Position numbers and translations under genes: made by a program
Source of the DNA: Acetobacterium wieringae
Lineage (GTDB): Bacteria; Bacillota; Clostridia; Eubacteriales; Eubacteriaceae
Length of the DNA stretch: 64,000 nucleotides
NCBI RefSeq assembly: GCF_001766835.1
Contig: NZ_LKEU01000031.1
Span: forward strand, 62,001-126,000
Direction of reading: 5' to 3'
The notes under the pieces: generated by a model
Seen by the model: the letters and a program-made list of their open reading frames with translations, nothing else
The model's database searches: none
What the model was told of the DNA's origin: nothing
Shown here: in pieces, positions 52,863 through 62,732 of the stretch
How the letters are laid out: each line of letters opens with the position of its first letter
Numbering within the stretch: the first letter of the stretch is position 1

Positions 52863-53663
52863 TTATTTTTCGACAGCATCGATGGCGGAGTCGGCATCCG
52901 TTACGGTTCCTTCCGGGGTGGATGGCGACAGGGTCATGAAAAAGCCGTCGGTTTGATCGACAAAGGCAGTGGCGCTGTCAAAGCTGACATCAAGCAGATG
53001 GCCGCCCTTGCTGCGGTCATCTGCGATAAAATGAAAATGGTAGCCTTTGACATTCAAGCCGCCGATATCGGCCGGGCACCACAAGCCGACCAGGGTACCG
53101 CTGATCTTTTGATAGTCAAAGATCGACTGGTTTTTGACGGCTTCAGAAAGCACCGGATAAGGTTTTATCTGGCTGGGCACCGAACGGGCTTTGATGGTGT
53201 TGAAGGTGCCGTCGATCCGGAACACATAGAAGGCCTTCGGGTCGGTTATCATTTTGTCCAGTTCCTGCTCCAGGGCTTCCAGACTGGCGGTTGGTCCCAG
53301 TGATTTAGTCGCATCCTCGTCAAAGTAGGTAACTGCGGCAAAGGGGGTGGTATCGGTGTCTGGAACTTCCTCCACGGCACCGCTGGCCTTGACCTTGTAG
53401 ACCGTATTGTCGATCATCACCAGCTCGCCATCCAGGGCGTTGAAGGTACCGATGCCGACATCGCCATGCTGCTTTAATTCCCCAAAAGTCATAAAACCAT
53501 CGTAATTCCCGGCCAGCAGGGAATTGATCGTCGATGCCTGGAAGAGGGTCTCCTCTTTAGCTGCGGCAGCCTCGCTGCTGGTGTTAGTGGTTGCGGCGGC
53601 ACAACCGGCCAGCGTCACTATCCCCAAAACCGATAAAACAATTGCGGTAATTTTTATTTTCAT
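52863..53663 (-). CDS. budA: Acetolactate decarboxylase, lipoprotein form
   Basis: This 266-residue enzyme converts acetolactate to acetoin. A signal peptide with lipobox TLAGC puts Cys21 at the mature N-terminus, so it should be anchored outside the membrane. ALDC features include LLAGNYDGFMTFGELKQHGDVGIGTFNALDGELVMID and the zinc region KGYHFHFIADDRSKGGHLLD. The start at 53663 follows GAGGAGCGTGTT. No acetolactate synthase gene is nearby. The cell-surface location is unusual. Confidence 0.88.
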   Translation of the reverse strand: MKIKITAIVLSVLGIVTLAGCAAATTNTSSEAAAAKEETLFQASTINSLLAGNYDGFMTFGELKQHGDVGIGTFNALDGELVMIDNTVYKVKASGAVEEVPDTDTTPFAAVTYFDEDATKSLGPTASLEALEQELDKMITDPKAFYVFRIDGTFNTIKARSVPSQIKPYPVLSEAVKNQSIFDYQKISGTLVGLWCPADIGGLNVKGYHFHFIADDRSKGGHLLDVSFDSATAFVDQTDGFFMTLSPSTPEGTVTDADSAIDAVEK

Positions 53664-53894
53664 AACACGCTCCTCATTTTTCAATCTAAGTCCGATTTTA
53701 CACCCCCATCACCTCGGATGCAATGGAAACTTTTGGGGATTTTAACTTACGCCGCCTTCACCTGAACCAACCTATCCGTACATAGGGCAGTATTCCGGAT
53801 TGACGGCGATTTAACGCAATGTTAAAATGAAACCGTGGTTGAGCTTAGGGCTTTTTTTCTACGACAAAAGCCTGACAACTGCAGAGGAGGCATC

Positions 53895-55376
53895 ATGATT
53901 ACCTTTATTATCGGACTATTAATTTTAATTCTAGGCGGGTTTTTCTATGGCAAACTGGTCGAAAAGGTGTTTGCCCCGGATACGCGCCAGACGCCGGCGA
54001 TCAGCCAGGCCGATGGGGTCGATTTTGTGGCCATGCCCAAATGGAAAAACCAGTTAATCGAATTGCTCAACATTGCCGGGACCGGCCCGGTGCTGGGACC
54101 GATCCAGGGGATTCTGTTCGGCCCGCTGGCCTTTATTACGATTCCCATCGGCTGCGTTCTGGCTGGCTCGGTTCATGATTACTTCAACGGGATGATCTCG
54201 ATCCGCAACGGCGGCGCCCAGATGCCCCGGCTGGTGGGCAAGTATCTGGGCCCGCAGATCAAGCGTTTTTATACCCTGGTGTTGTGGTTGCTGCTTTTTC
54301 TGGTGGGGGTGGTGTTTATTTACACCCCCGGCGATCTGATTGCCAGGGATATTCTGAATAAGGATGCCGGTGCCCAGAACACCACCATCTGGATCGTTTA
54401 TGCGGTCATTTTTGGTTATTATTTAATCGCCACCTTCTTCCCCATCGATAAAATAATTGGCCGAGTCTATCCAATTTTTGGGGCTATTCTGATCATTTCA
54501 GCGCTGGGGGTTTTTACCGGCATCATGATGGATGGTGGTGTCAATCTCCTGAACCTGTCCTGGTCGACCCTGCCCCAACATCCCCTGGGTCAGCAATTTA
54601 TTCCGGTCTTCTTTATTACCGTCGCCTGCGGCATCCTCTCGGGCTTTCACGGCAGTCAGTCGACGCTGATTTCGCGGACCATTACTGCCGAAAAAGAGGG
54701 GCGCGGGACCTTTTACAACATGATGATCCTGGAAGGCTTTATCGCCATGTGCTGGGCGGCCGGGGCGATGGTGCTGTTTAGTCGCGGTGTCGATTTCAGT
54801 ACCGGCGCCACCGCCATGGTGGGCCTGATCTCCCAGGAATTTTTGGGCCCGATTGGGGCGTTCTTCGCCATTCTCGGGGTTATCGTGCTACCGATTACCT
54901 CCGGCGATACCGCCTTTCGGTCGCTGCGACTGATGGTCGGAGAAGCCTTCAACATTGATCAGACCGTCATCAAAAATCGACTGCTGACAACTCTGGGAAT
55001 TTTTGTCCCAGCGGTTGTGATTCTGGTTTTTGCCAAGACCGCCCCCAATGGGTTTAATCTGTTATGGCAGTATTTTGGTTTTACCAACCAGTTTGTGGCG
55101 ATCTTCGCCCTGGCGATGGCGGCGGTTTATTTAATGACTGAACACAAGATTTTCTGGATTACCCTGCTCCCGGGGATGTTTTACACCTTTATCGTGATCT
55201 CTTATATCTGCCATGCCCCGATTGGTCTGGGTCTCGAACCCCGACTGGGCCCGACGATAGGCATCAACCCCAACAGTTATATCCTCTCTTATCTGATTGG
55301 CGCCGCGGCAGCCATTCTCTACATGGTGCTGGTTTTAAAACAGGGCCGAAAAGGTCTGGATCAGCTGCCCCAATAG
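53895..55376 (+). CDS. cstA: CstA-family membrane transporter
   Basis: This 493-residue protein has about thirteen helices and the CstA signature (GPVLGPIQGILFGPLAFITIPIGCVLAGSVHDYFNGMISIRNGGAQMP; GFHGSQSTLISRTI). CstA proteins import peptides or pyruvate. ATG 53895 follows GAGGAGGCATC; the longer reading from 53835 lacks a ribosome site. It is monocistronic. Its substrate here is not known. Confidence 0.9.
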   Translation: MITFIIGLLILILGGFFYGKLVEKVFAPDTRQTPAISQADGVDFVAMPKWKNQLIELLNIAGTGPVLGPIQGILFGPLAFITIPIGCVLAGSVHDYFNGMISIRNGGAQMPRLVGKYLGPQIKRFYTLVLWLLLFLVGVVFIYTPGDLIARDILNKDAGAQNTTIWIVYAVIFGYYLIATFFPIDKIIGRVYPIFGAILIISALGVFTGIMMDGGVNLLNLSWSTLPQHPLGQQFIPVFFITVACGILSGFHGSQSTLISRTITAEKEGRGTFYNMMILEGFIAMCWAAGAMVLFSRGVDFSTGATAMVGLISQEFLGPIGAFFAILGVIVLPITSGDTAFRSLRLMVGEAFNIDQTVIKNRLLTTLGIFVPAVVILVFAKTAPNGFNLLWQYFGFTNQFVAIFALAMAAVYLMTEHKIFWITLLPGMFYTFIVISYICHAPIGLGLEPRLGPTIGINPNSYILSYLIGAAAAILYMVLVLKQGRKGLDQLPQ

Positions 55377-55386
55377 AAAATATAAA

Positions 55387-55398
55387 CCAGTACCGACA
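55387..55398. repeat. Terminator-associated repeat, half copy E
   Basis: CCAGTACCGACA matches the CAGTACCGACAATT arm of copies A and B. It abuts the bidirectional terminator at 55399-55436. Confidence 0.4.
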
Positions 55399-55436
55399 AA
55401 ATCCCCGTCGCATCTCAAGTGATGCTGCGGGGATTT
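55399..55436. terminator. Bidirectional terminator
   Basis: AAATCCCCG..GCATC pairs with GATGC..CGGGGATTT, with T and A runs outside. It lies between convergent cstA and GGDEF-EAL genes. Confidence 0.8.
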
Positions 55437-58400
55437 TTATTGTAGCGGCTTGGTGAGTAGATTGTGGTTGTAAATCACGGCGATTTCGGCCGGTTCCAGC
55501 GGTTTACTGAAAACATAGCCCTGAATTCCATCACAGTCACTGTTTTTGAGAACGGCAACTTTGTCCCACTCTTCAATACCCTCCGCCATGATTTTTAAAT
55601 TGAGACTGTGAGCCAGCAGGATCAGGCTTTCTATCACCTTGATCCGGTTGCCCTGTAAAAACTGATCACTGATTGATTTATCCAGTTTTATTTTGTTGAC
55701 CGGCAGATATGTCAGACAATTCAGCGATGAATAACCGGTGCCAAAATCATCTAGGGCCACTGCCAGCCCGGCATCTTTAAGCCCTTTTAGAAACTCCTTC
55801 GTCTGGCCATCGTTTTCCATCAAGATGCTTTCGGTAATCTCAATCTCAATAAACCGGGGCTCGACATGATGCTGATGCAGCAGTGTGATGATATAGCCAA
55901 CATACTCTTTGTCCTGCAACTGACGATTGGAAAAATTGATGGCTACCGGTTTTTCCGCCAGTCCCTGATTGCGCCAGCGGGCAATCTGGGCCACCGCTTC
56001 CCGGATCACCCAGCGGCCGATCTCACTGATCAGGCCGGTTTCTTCGGCTACCGGAATAAACTGGTCCGGACCGAGGCGGCTTTCTTTGAATCGGAGCAGG
56101 GCTTCAAAGCCGCTGATCTGACCACTGTCCAAATCCACCTGGGGCTGATAGACCAGTTTAAAACCGTCGCTCTTTAATGCCGCTCTGAGCATCGCTTCAA
56201 TTTCGATTTTACGGCTCATGGCCTTTTTCAATTCCTGATGATAATACATATAGTGATTTTTGCCCCGGTTCTTAACCTCGTACATGGCTGTATCGGCATT
56301 CATAATCAGCTGATCCATCGCACTGCTATCATAGGGATAGCAGGAAATACCCATGCTGATACTGACAAAAACTTCCCGGCTGTCGAGCCGGAAGGCTTCA
56401 TCGAAAGCGCTCAAAATCTTATTGGCATAGGCTTCAATATCGGCCTGATGGCATTTATTGGTGATCAGGATCAGAAATTCATCACCGCCGAGCCGACCCA
56501 CCATCATGTTCTCGTCAGCGATTGACTGCAACCGGCAGGCAATCAGCTTGAGCAATTGATCCCCAAAGAGATGGCCCAGGGTGTCATTGATACTTTTAAA
56601 ATTATCAATATCCAGGAGCAGCACCGCCCCGGTATGGCCAGCCGCCAGTTCTTTTTCCAGTTGCACCAGAAAGCTCATCCGGTTGGGCAGCTGGGTTAAA
56701 AAATCATGTCGGGCCAGATGCCTTATCTGTTCTTCCTGAAGTTTGAATTTAGTATTGTCCAGCAAGATCCCGTGCAGCTTGCAGAAATTGCCGTCTGCCG
56801 ATTTGATCCCTTTGCCACGGATCAGCAACCATTTTTGCTGTGTGTCGTCGCCCGCCGTCAGTACCTGAATATTGATCTGGGCTGATTTACCCAGAAGGTA
56901 ATTGCTGACCTCTGTAATCAAACGCTCACGATGACTGGCCTCCAGAACGACATCCATCCAATAGTGGACATGACAATGGTTACTGAGGATTCGATTGATA
57001 ATCCGGGAGCAGTCCCCAGCAAAAGAAACCGTTTTGGACGTGAGATCTACCTCCCAGACCGCACTGTTGGTGCCCTCAATGGCCAGCTCAAACTTCTGAT
57101 TCAGTTCGCCGACTTCCCGGTCATGCTCGGCCATCACTTCATATTGCCGCCGCAGGGTTCCTTCCACCGTTTCCAGTTCTTTGTACGTCGCTGTAAGCTT
57201 AGCATTGCTGGCCACCAGGGCTTTTTGGATGTTTCGGCGCTTCAGATTATCATAAATTAATAAAAGCGTTACCAAGGTCAGAAAGCTGACAATAATGGCA
57301 GTGGCCCAAATCAGGTTGCGATATTTATCCAGTGGATGTTCGGTTTTATTAATCAGCACCGCATCAGTCGGAATCAGGTGATCCGGAATCTGATAGTGCT
57401 TGATCAATTCATAATCGAAGATGTAAAAATAGGGGGTCTCTTCAACCATTGGGATGGATGCGACCGGGGTTCCTGCCAAAATGTCGCTGACCAATTCGGC
57501 CGCTGTTTTGCCCAGGGCCTGATAATCCACCATTTTTCCGCCGATCAGTCCATAACCGACGCCTCCCACCGAAGCCCGATAAACGGGGATCTGGGTATGC
57601 TGGTTCAGAAAAGCTGCCGCTTTTTCAAACTCCATGTAAGCCCCGGTCTTGTCCGGGTTCATATCCAAAAATAGTAAAATGGTGTCATCCCCCAATTTCT
57701 CCAGTTCTGTCCCCAGCTCATCAAAGCTGTAGTTGGGCGTATTGAGGGTGGAAAAGGTCAGTTCCGGAAAGCTCTGGCGTAAGGATTTAAACTGCTGACG
57801 GTTGCCCTGACCAGTCAGAGTTTCATCGGCAATCCCTACTACCTTGGTAGCCCGGGGGTTAAAGACCCGGGCGATCTCCAGCGTTTCTTTTATCGAGATC
57901 CGCTCAATAATACCGGTGATGTAAGGATCGGCCGCAGCTTGTCGGGCCCGGGTTTCATCGTTTACACCAAGAAAAACAATCGGGATCTGAGAAAACAATT
58001 CGGCCTGATGGTCGAGGGCAAACTGAAGGGCATTGTCATCTCCTACAATCACCGCATCATAGGGTGGCAGCTGGGCCAATTTGAATTTCAGACTCTGATA
58101 AAAAACCTCTTTGTTCTCCGGAGTATCGAGGCGTTTGGTATCCATATATTCAATTTCCAGTTTGATCTTTTGTTCGTCAAATACCGATCGGATGCCCGTT
58201 ATCTGGTCAGGAACCGAGACAAAGCTTTCACTGTAGGAGCTGATAAAAAGCACCGACTTTTCGTCCTCGGCGCAGACAAAAAAAGTTGGCCCAAACAGTA
58301 TCCCGGTTGCAAACATCCAAATCAGGAGCACGCTTACATGGATGACAGCTTTAGCTGATTTTAATAAGTTGCTGCGATAACTGAGTTCATGGTTTGGCAT
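55437..58400 (-). CDS. GGDEF-EAL protein with ABC-type extracellular sensor
   Basis: This 987-residue protein starts MPNHELSY, six bases after GGAGG. After an N-terminal helix comes a periplasmic-binding-type sensor domain (about 55-350, DEKSVLFISSYSESFV; ABC_sub_bind-like), then a transmembrane helix (about 365-385), a coiled coil and a PAS-like segment. GGDEF is intact (RLGGDEFLIL), as are the EAL residues (FEALLRF, EITESIL, DDFGTGYSS, KLDKSI). It could both make and degrade c-di-GMP. It is last in the V4R-DGC-GGDEF/EAL unit. Confidence 0.9.
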   Translation of the reverse strand: MPNHELSYRSNLLKSAKAVIHVSVLLIWMFATGILFGPTFFVCAEDEKSVLFISSYSESFVSVPDQITGIRSVFDEQKIKLEIEYMDTKRLDTPENKEVFYQSLKFKLAQLPPYDAVIVGDDNALQFALDHQAELFSQIPIVFLGVNDETRARQAAADPYITGIIERISIKETLEIARVFNPRATKVVGIADETLTGQGNRQQFKSLRQSFPELTFSTLNTPNYSFDELGTELEKLGDDTILLFLDMNPDKTGAYMEFEKAAAFLNQHTQIPVYRASVGGVGYGLIGGKMVDYQALGKTAAELVSDILAGTPVASIPMVEETPYFYIFDYELIKHYQIPDHLIPTDAVLINKTEHPLDKYRNLIWATAIIVSFLTLVTLLLIYDNLKRRNIQKALVASNAKLTATYKELETVEGTLRRQYEVMAEHDREVGELNQKFELAIEGTNSAVWEVDLTSKTVSFAGDCSRIINRILSNHCHVHYWMDVVLEASHRERLITEVSNYLLGKSAQINIQVLTAGDDTQQKWLLIRGKGIKSADGNFCKLHGILLDNTKFKLQEEQIRHLARHDFLTQLPNRMSFLVQLEKELAAGHTGAVLLLDIDNFKSINDTLGHLFGDQLLKLIACRLQSIADENMMVGRLGGDEFLILITNKCHQADIEAYANKILSAFDEAFRLDSREVFVSISMGISCYPYDSSAMDQLIMNADTAMYEVKNRGKNHYMYYHQELKKAMSRKIEIEAMLRAALKSDGFKLVYQPQVDLDSGQISGFEALLRFKESRLGPDQFIPVAEETGLISEIGRWVIREAVAQIARWRNQGLAEKPVAINFSNRQLQDKEYVGYIITLLHQHHVEPRFIEIEITESILMENDGQTKEFLKGLKDAGLAVALDDFGTGYSSLNCLTYLPVNKIKLDKSISDQFLQGNRIKVIESLILLAHSLNLKIMAEGIEEWDKVAVLKNSDCDGIQGYVFSKPLEPAEIAVIYNHNLLTKPLQ

Positions 58401-58417
58401 TGATCCCTCCGAAAAAA

Positions 58418-60064
58418 CTAGCATACTTCAACACGATTGCGGCCCTTTTCCTTGGCCAGATAGAGGGCCCTATCGGCCCGGGAAACGATGGACTCCGGAG
58501 CGGTATCATTTTTGTAAGCTGATACCCCAAGACTGATTGTCACCGCTCCCGCAGTTGCAAAAGAATGGTTAGCAACTGCCTGGCGCAGCCGTTCGGCCAA
58601 CCTGGCGGCGTCCATCAGGCTAGTATCCGGCAGAATAATCAAAAACTCTTCGCCGCCCCAGCGCCCCACCACATCGCCATGCCGGACCGTTTCGTAGAGG
58701 AGTCCAACCAGCTCGATTAAAACCCGATCCCCGACCTGATGGCCATAGGTATCGTTGACAAGTTTGAAGTGGTCAATATCCAGAATGATAATCGCAAAAG
58801 GAGCTGAGCCGTTTTGGGCCCATTTGTTGTGATGTTCCAGGGTCTCATCCAGCTTTAAACGGTTGAAGCTCTGGGTCAGCTTATCGGTAATTGACAGCCG
58901 TCTTATTTCTTCCTCCATTAGTTTTCGTTCGCTGATATCCCGGGTAACCCCCAACATCCCGACAAAGCGTCCATCTTCGCTGTATATTCCGGAAACAGTC
59001 GCTTCAGTCCAAACCGTGGTGCCATCTTTGCAGGGTTGTTCCAATTCCCCGCGATAGACTTGAAAAGGCAGACCATTCTGAACCGAATTAATGGCCCGAG
59101 CCAACCCCTCATGCATCTGAACCAGTGATCCTGGACATAAGACTTCTTCCTGGGACTGAGCCATGACTTCTTCAACCGTATAGCCCCGGAGTTTTTCCAC
59201 CGAAGGGCTAATGTAGGTGAAACGCCCGGTCAGATCCATGGTCCAGATGACATCTGCTGCATTGTCTGCCAGCAACCGGTGGCGCTCTTCACTCTGCTGC
59301 AGTTTCGCTTCAATGGCCTTGAGTTGAGTGATATCCCGGATTACGCTGAGAGCGTGGGGAGCCCCGTCAATGATGATTCTTTTCGATGAAACCAGACCAA
59401 TATGTCGTTCATTATTCTTGCCATAAAAACAGATCTCCAAATTCTCAACAAAACCATTGGCTTCAAGGGTTTTGATAAAGGTTTCCCGTTGGCTTTCATC
59501 AATGTAGAGATCACGGATGTTAAATGAACCGACGGTTAAATCCGCATCGGTAAATTTTGTGGCTTCCATAAAAGCCCGGTTATAGGCAATCAGGGTACCA
59601 TCGGCGACTTTGGTAATCACGGTGGCATCGGGAATAGTCTGAAACACCATTTCGAAATGAGAACGGGCTTCTTCCAGTTCATGAATGGACGACTCCAGTT
59701 TTTCGGTCATGCTGTTAAAGGCCTCGGAAAAATCGCCAAGAAAATGAACCCGCTGAGAAAAGTCGCCTGACGCAATGGTTTTGGTGATCCAGGTCAAATT
59801 CCTAAGCGAAGCCTGAAGGTTTTTTAAAGACCCCAGCACGTAACCCCGGCCGTTGATATCCTCAGACAGATTTCCGTTGCCAAGAGCTGTTGCCGAATTC
59901 CTGATGGTTTTGATGGTTTGATCAATTTCTAAAAAAGAGTCATCGTTGCTGATGTTTTCAGGGGGAATTACGCTGACTCGAAGGTCATTTAACAGGGCTT
60001 TAAAATATTCTAAAATGGATCGTGCGTCTTTACTGATCATTGCTGTTTTGTCAGCTCCCTTCAT
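58418..60064 (-). CDS. PAS-containing diguanylate cyclase
   Basis: This 548-residue protein has a HAMP-like segment (about 50-135; GNGNLSEDINGRGYVLGSLKNL), then two PAS domains (FEMVFQTIPDATVITKVADG and HRLLADNAADVIWTMDLTGRFTYISPSVEKL) and a GGDEF domain. RWGGEEFLIILPD is intact, so it should make c-di-GMP. No transmembrane helix is obvious, although the HAMP-like region suggests a partner. The start MKGADK lacks a clear ribosome site, and MISK nine codons later is possible. Confidence 0.88.
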   Translation of the reverse strand: MKGADKTAMISKDARSILEYFKALLNDLRVSVIPPENISNDDSFLEIDQTIKTIRNSATALGNGNLSEDINGRGYVLGSLKNLQASLRNLTWITKTIASGDFSQRVHFLGDFSEAFNSMTEKLESSIHELEEARSHFEMVFQTIPDATVITKVADGTLIAYNRAFMEATKFTDADLTVGSFNIRDLYIDESQRETFIKTLEANGFVENLEICFYGKNNERHIGLVSSKRIIIDGAPHALSVIRDITQLKAIEAKLQQSEERHRLLADNAADVIWTMDLTGRFTYISPSVEKLRGYTVEEVMAQSQEEVLCPGSLVQMHEGLARAINSVQNGLPFQVYRGELEQPCKDGTTVWTEATVSGIYSEDGRFVGMLGVTRDISERKLMEEEIRRLSITDKLTQSFNRLKLDETLEHHNKWAQNGSAPFAIIILDIDHFKLVNDTYGHQVGDRVLIELVGLLYETVRHGDVVGRWGGEEFLIILPDTSLMDAARLAERLRQAVANHSFATAGAVTISLGVSAYKNDTAPESIVSRADRALYLAKEKGRNRVEVC

Positions 60065-60086
60065 GCTATAGCTGGCTAATTATGTC

Positions 60087-60605
60087 TTATTGCTCGATTG
60101 CTTTGGCATGGAAACGACAAGTGCGATCCCCAGTGCACCAGCAGTCGATCTCTTTAACAACAAAAGGTTTACCAGAAAAATTTTCCAGCAGGGCCGAGAT
60201 AAACCCTTCATCATAGGTACAGATCTCGTAACTATCCTCCGGCAAGCCGGAGCAATCGAGATCTTCGGAAACCGTCAAAATCAGTTCACCTTTTTCCATA
60301 TCCGCTTCTTCCACCCGCAAAATACCCATACCCAGGTCTTTCAGCACCGTTTTAAGCTGACTAACAAAATGATTGAGATCATCGGTTTTCGTAATCATAT
60401 GCTGATAGAAGGCATTACCAGCCAATTGTCCAGCCTCATAAAAAATTTGATCGGTTTCCTCAACCCCAACATGTTTTTCGATGATGTCTCTGAAGGTAAA
60501 TTGCATCAGTCGATACACCTCAACCCGGGTGGTATTCCCCAAATTTGGACGTCCTACACCAATATCTCCCAGTAACTCCCAGGAAAATTCATATTTTCCA
60601 GCCAA
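60087..60605 (-). CDS. V4R-domain protein
   Basis: This 172-residue protein is a 4-vinyl-reductase (V4R) domain with RLMQFTFRDIIEKHVGVEETDQIFYEAGQLAGNAFY and a C-terminal Cys-rich CWCTGDRTCRFHA. V4R domains bind small hydrophobic ligands or heme. It lies 22 bp before the diguanylate cyclase, so I suggest a sensor feeding c-di-GMP synthesis. This link is inference. Confidence 0.8.
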   Translation of the reverse strand: MAGKYEFSWELLGDIGVGRPNLGNTTRVEVYRLMQFTFRDIIEKHVGVEETDQIFYEAGQLAGNAFYQHMITKTDDLNHFVSQLKTVLKDLGMGILRVEEADMEKGELILTVSEDLDCSGLPEDSYEICTYDEGFISALLENFSGKPFVVKEIDCWCTGDRTCRFHAKAIEQ

Positions 60606-60809
60606 TTATGATGCCCTCCACTTCACGCTTCTCAATTACTAACCCACCTGTTTTGCGGCAATCGTAAATTGATTTAATTTCCTTATTTTACCACGTTAAC
60701 CCGGGATCTTGTCAAGGTGCTTTAATTGGCAGCAGATCTATTTTATCGATATCGATTCTTAATTTTAAACATCTGCTATTTTGTGCAAACGATTCGTTAA
60801 AATGTTGAC

Positions 60810-60851
60810 TTGACAATTAAAATTTCTTCCGATAAAATAGATAGCATGCTA
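60810..60851 (+). promoter_or_regulatory. Promoter and palindrome upstream of the MarR gene
   Basis: TTGACA (60810-60815) and TAAAAT (60833-60838) are 17 bp apart. TAGCATGCTA (60842-60851) lies at the start site and is a likely operator for the MarR protein. Confidence 0.6.
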
Positions 60852-60866
60852 AGTAATGGAGACGTG

Positions 60867-61301
60867 ATGAAAACAGATCAATTTAATTTTGGTGGCTTTG
60901 TTAAACAATTGAATAACATTATGGAAATGCGCTTCAATCATTCGTTAAAACAATGGGATCTGACCTCGTCCCAATTTTCGGTGATTATGTTTTTGCTACA
61001 CCATCAGGGTCAGGCAATCAACCAGAAGATGATTGAAGAAGCTTTTCGCCTCAAAGGTCCCACCGTTACCGGGATCGTCAAGCGGCTGGTGGAAAAAGAT
61101 TTTATCCAGCGCCGACCCGATCCTTTGGATCGCCGGATTAATTATCTGGAGCTGACAAAAAAGGGTCTGGAACTGGAGTCGCTGGTTTGTACCGAGATCA
61201 CCCGTCTGGAAACTGAGACCCTCCGGGGCATCTCACCTGAACATCTCGACCTGCTGGAGTCGCTCCTGCATCAAATTTTAGAAAACATTACCAACCAATG
61301 A
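60867..61301 (+). CDS. MarR-family transcription regulator
   Basis: This 144-residue winged-helix protein starts at 60867 after TGGAGACGTG. The wing and recognition helix (FRLKGPTVTGIVKRLVEKDFIQRRPDPLDRRINYLELTKKG) are typical MarR. A longer reading from 60810 starts inside the -35 and is rejected. The MATE exporter gene follows after 22 bp, so it probably controls that exporter. Confidence 0.9.
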   Translation: MKTDQFNFGGFVKQLNNIMEMRFNHSLKQWDLTSSQFSVIMFLLHHQGQAINQKMIEEAFRLKGPTVTGIVKRLVEKDFIQRRPDPLDRRINYLELTKKGLELESLVCTEITRLETETLRGISPEHLDLLESLLHQILENITNQ

Positions 61302-61323
61302 TTCACAGAAAGGAATTATTTTT

Positions 61324-62697
61324 ATGAAAAACGATTTATTTGAAAAGTACCCCATCCCCAAGGCGGTGATGACCCTGGCCATTCCCACCATGCTAAGTAT
61401 GCTGGTGACGATTGTCTACAACATGGCCGATACCTATTTTGTCGGTCAAACCGGTGATGCCAACCAGGTGGCCGCCGTTACCCTGACCATGCCGATCTTT
61501 TTTCTGCTGATGGCCTTTGGTAATATTTTTGGCATCGGCGGCGGCTCCTATATTTCCCGGCTCTTGGGGGAGCACCGGATTGCGGATATCAAGCATACCT
61601 CCTCCTTTGCCTTTTATGGCTCGATCGCCCTGGGCCTGATCGGAATGGTGGTGTTTCTGGTCTTTATGGATCCAATTCTGACCATTGCCGGTGCCAGCCC
61701 CAACACCATCGGTTTTGCCCGGGACTATCTGACCATTGTCGCTTATGGCGCCATCGCCATCAGTCTGCAGAATTCACTGGCCCAGATTGTCCGCTCCGTT
61801 GGCGCAGCCAAAGAATCGATGATCGGGATGATGATCGGAACCATCGTTAACATCATTCTTGATCCGATTATGATTCTCTCCATGGGCATGGGCGTGGCCG
61901 GAGCAGCCTGGGCCACCGTGATTGGAAATGCCTGCGCTGTATTATACTTTATCTACTATATTTTTAAACACAGTGATGTGCTCTCCATCGCCCCCCAGGA
62001 TTTCCGGATGGAAGGCGCCATCGCCAAAAATACCTTTGCGATTGGGATTCCGGCCTCTGTCAATAACATTCTGATGAGTTTTTCAATGATCATGTTAAAC
62101 AGCTTTGCCTCCGCATATGGCGATACCGTCATTGCTGCCCTGGGTGTCTCTGGCCGGGTCTTCTCCATTGTGGTCATGCTGGCACTGGGTCTGGCAATGG
62201 GTATTCAGCCCTTTATCGGCTACAATTACGCCCAGCAGAACTATAAACGGATGAATGATGCCATTAAATTCACCGGGGTTGTCGGAATGATCATGGGCAC
62301 TGTGGTCATGATCGTCGCAATCCTTTTTGCCGCCCCGATTGTTACCTTCTTCATCAATGATCCGGAGGTCATCACCATTGGTGCCACCATGCTGATTATT
62401 CAAATGCTGGTCAGTCCCTTTCTGGGCCTCCAGTTTATCGTCACCACCGTCTATCAGTCGCTGGGCAAAGCCATCCCTTCGCTGATTCTGACTATTTGCC
62501 GACAGGGTCTAGCCTTTGTCCCGATTCTGATTGTAGGTTCCACGCTGTTTGGTCTGCAGGGGATCATCTGGGCCCAACCGCTGGCCGATGTTGTCTCAAT
62601 TATCCTGGCCATTTCAATGTATACCGTCACCTACCGTAAACTTCGGGCCAGCAAAACCGAACCGATTTCCATGGCAATGGAAGACGGACTGGCCTAA
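61324..62697 (+). CDS. MATE-family multidrug efflux protein
   Basis: This 457-residue exporter has twelve helices. MATE motifs include PTMLSMLVTIVYNMADTYFVGQTGDANQVAAVTL and FASAYGDTVIAALGVSGRVFSIVVMLALGLAMGIQPFIGYNYAQQNYKRM in the second half. Drug export is coupled to Na+ or H+. It is co-transcribed with the MarR gene. The compound class is unknown. Confidence 0.95.
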   Translation: MKNDLFEKYPIPKAVMTLAIPTMLSMLVTIVYNMADTYFVGQTGDANQVAAVTLTMPIFFLLMAFGNIFGIGGGSYISRLLGEHRIADIKHTSSFAFYGSIALGLIGMVVFLVFMDPILTIAGASPNTIGFARDYLTIVAYGAIAISLQNSLAQIVRSVGAAKESMIGMMIGTIVNIILDPIMILSMGMGVAGAAWATVIGNACAVLYFIYYIFKHSDVLSIAPQDFRMEGAIAKNTFAIGIPASVNNILMSFSMIMLNSFASAYGDTVIAALGVSGRVFSIVVMLALGLAMGIQPFIGYNYAQQNYKRMNDAIKFTGVVGMIMGTVVMIVAILFAAPIVTFFINDPEVITIGATMLIIQMLVSPFLGLQFIVTTVYQSLGKAIPSLILTICRQGLAFVPILIVGSTLFGLQGIIWAQPLADVVSIILAISMYTVTYRKLRASKTEPISMAMEDGLA

Positions 62698-62705
62698 GCC
62701 ATCAA

Positions 62706-62732
62706 AAAAGCGCCCCTAAATCGGGCGCTTTT
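62706..62732. terminator. Bidirectional terminator
   Basis: AAAAGCGCCC (62706-62715) pairs with GGGCGCTTTT (62723-62732). The symporter stop codon lies in its loop, so its last codons form one arm. Confidence 0.85.

Noticed and set aside
57336..58358. Rightward frames of 112 and 139 codons opposite the GGDEF-EAL gene
   Set aside because: The antisense frames have no ribosome site, and the leftward gene is unambiguous.
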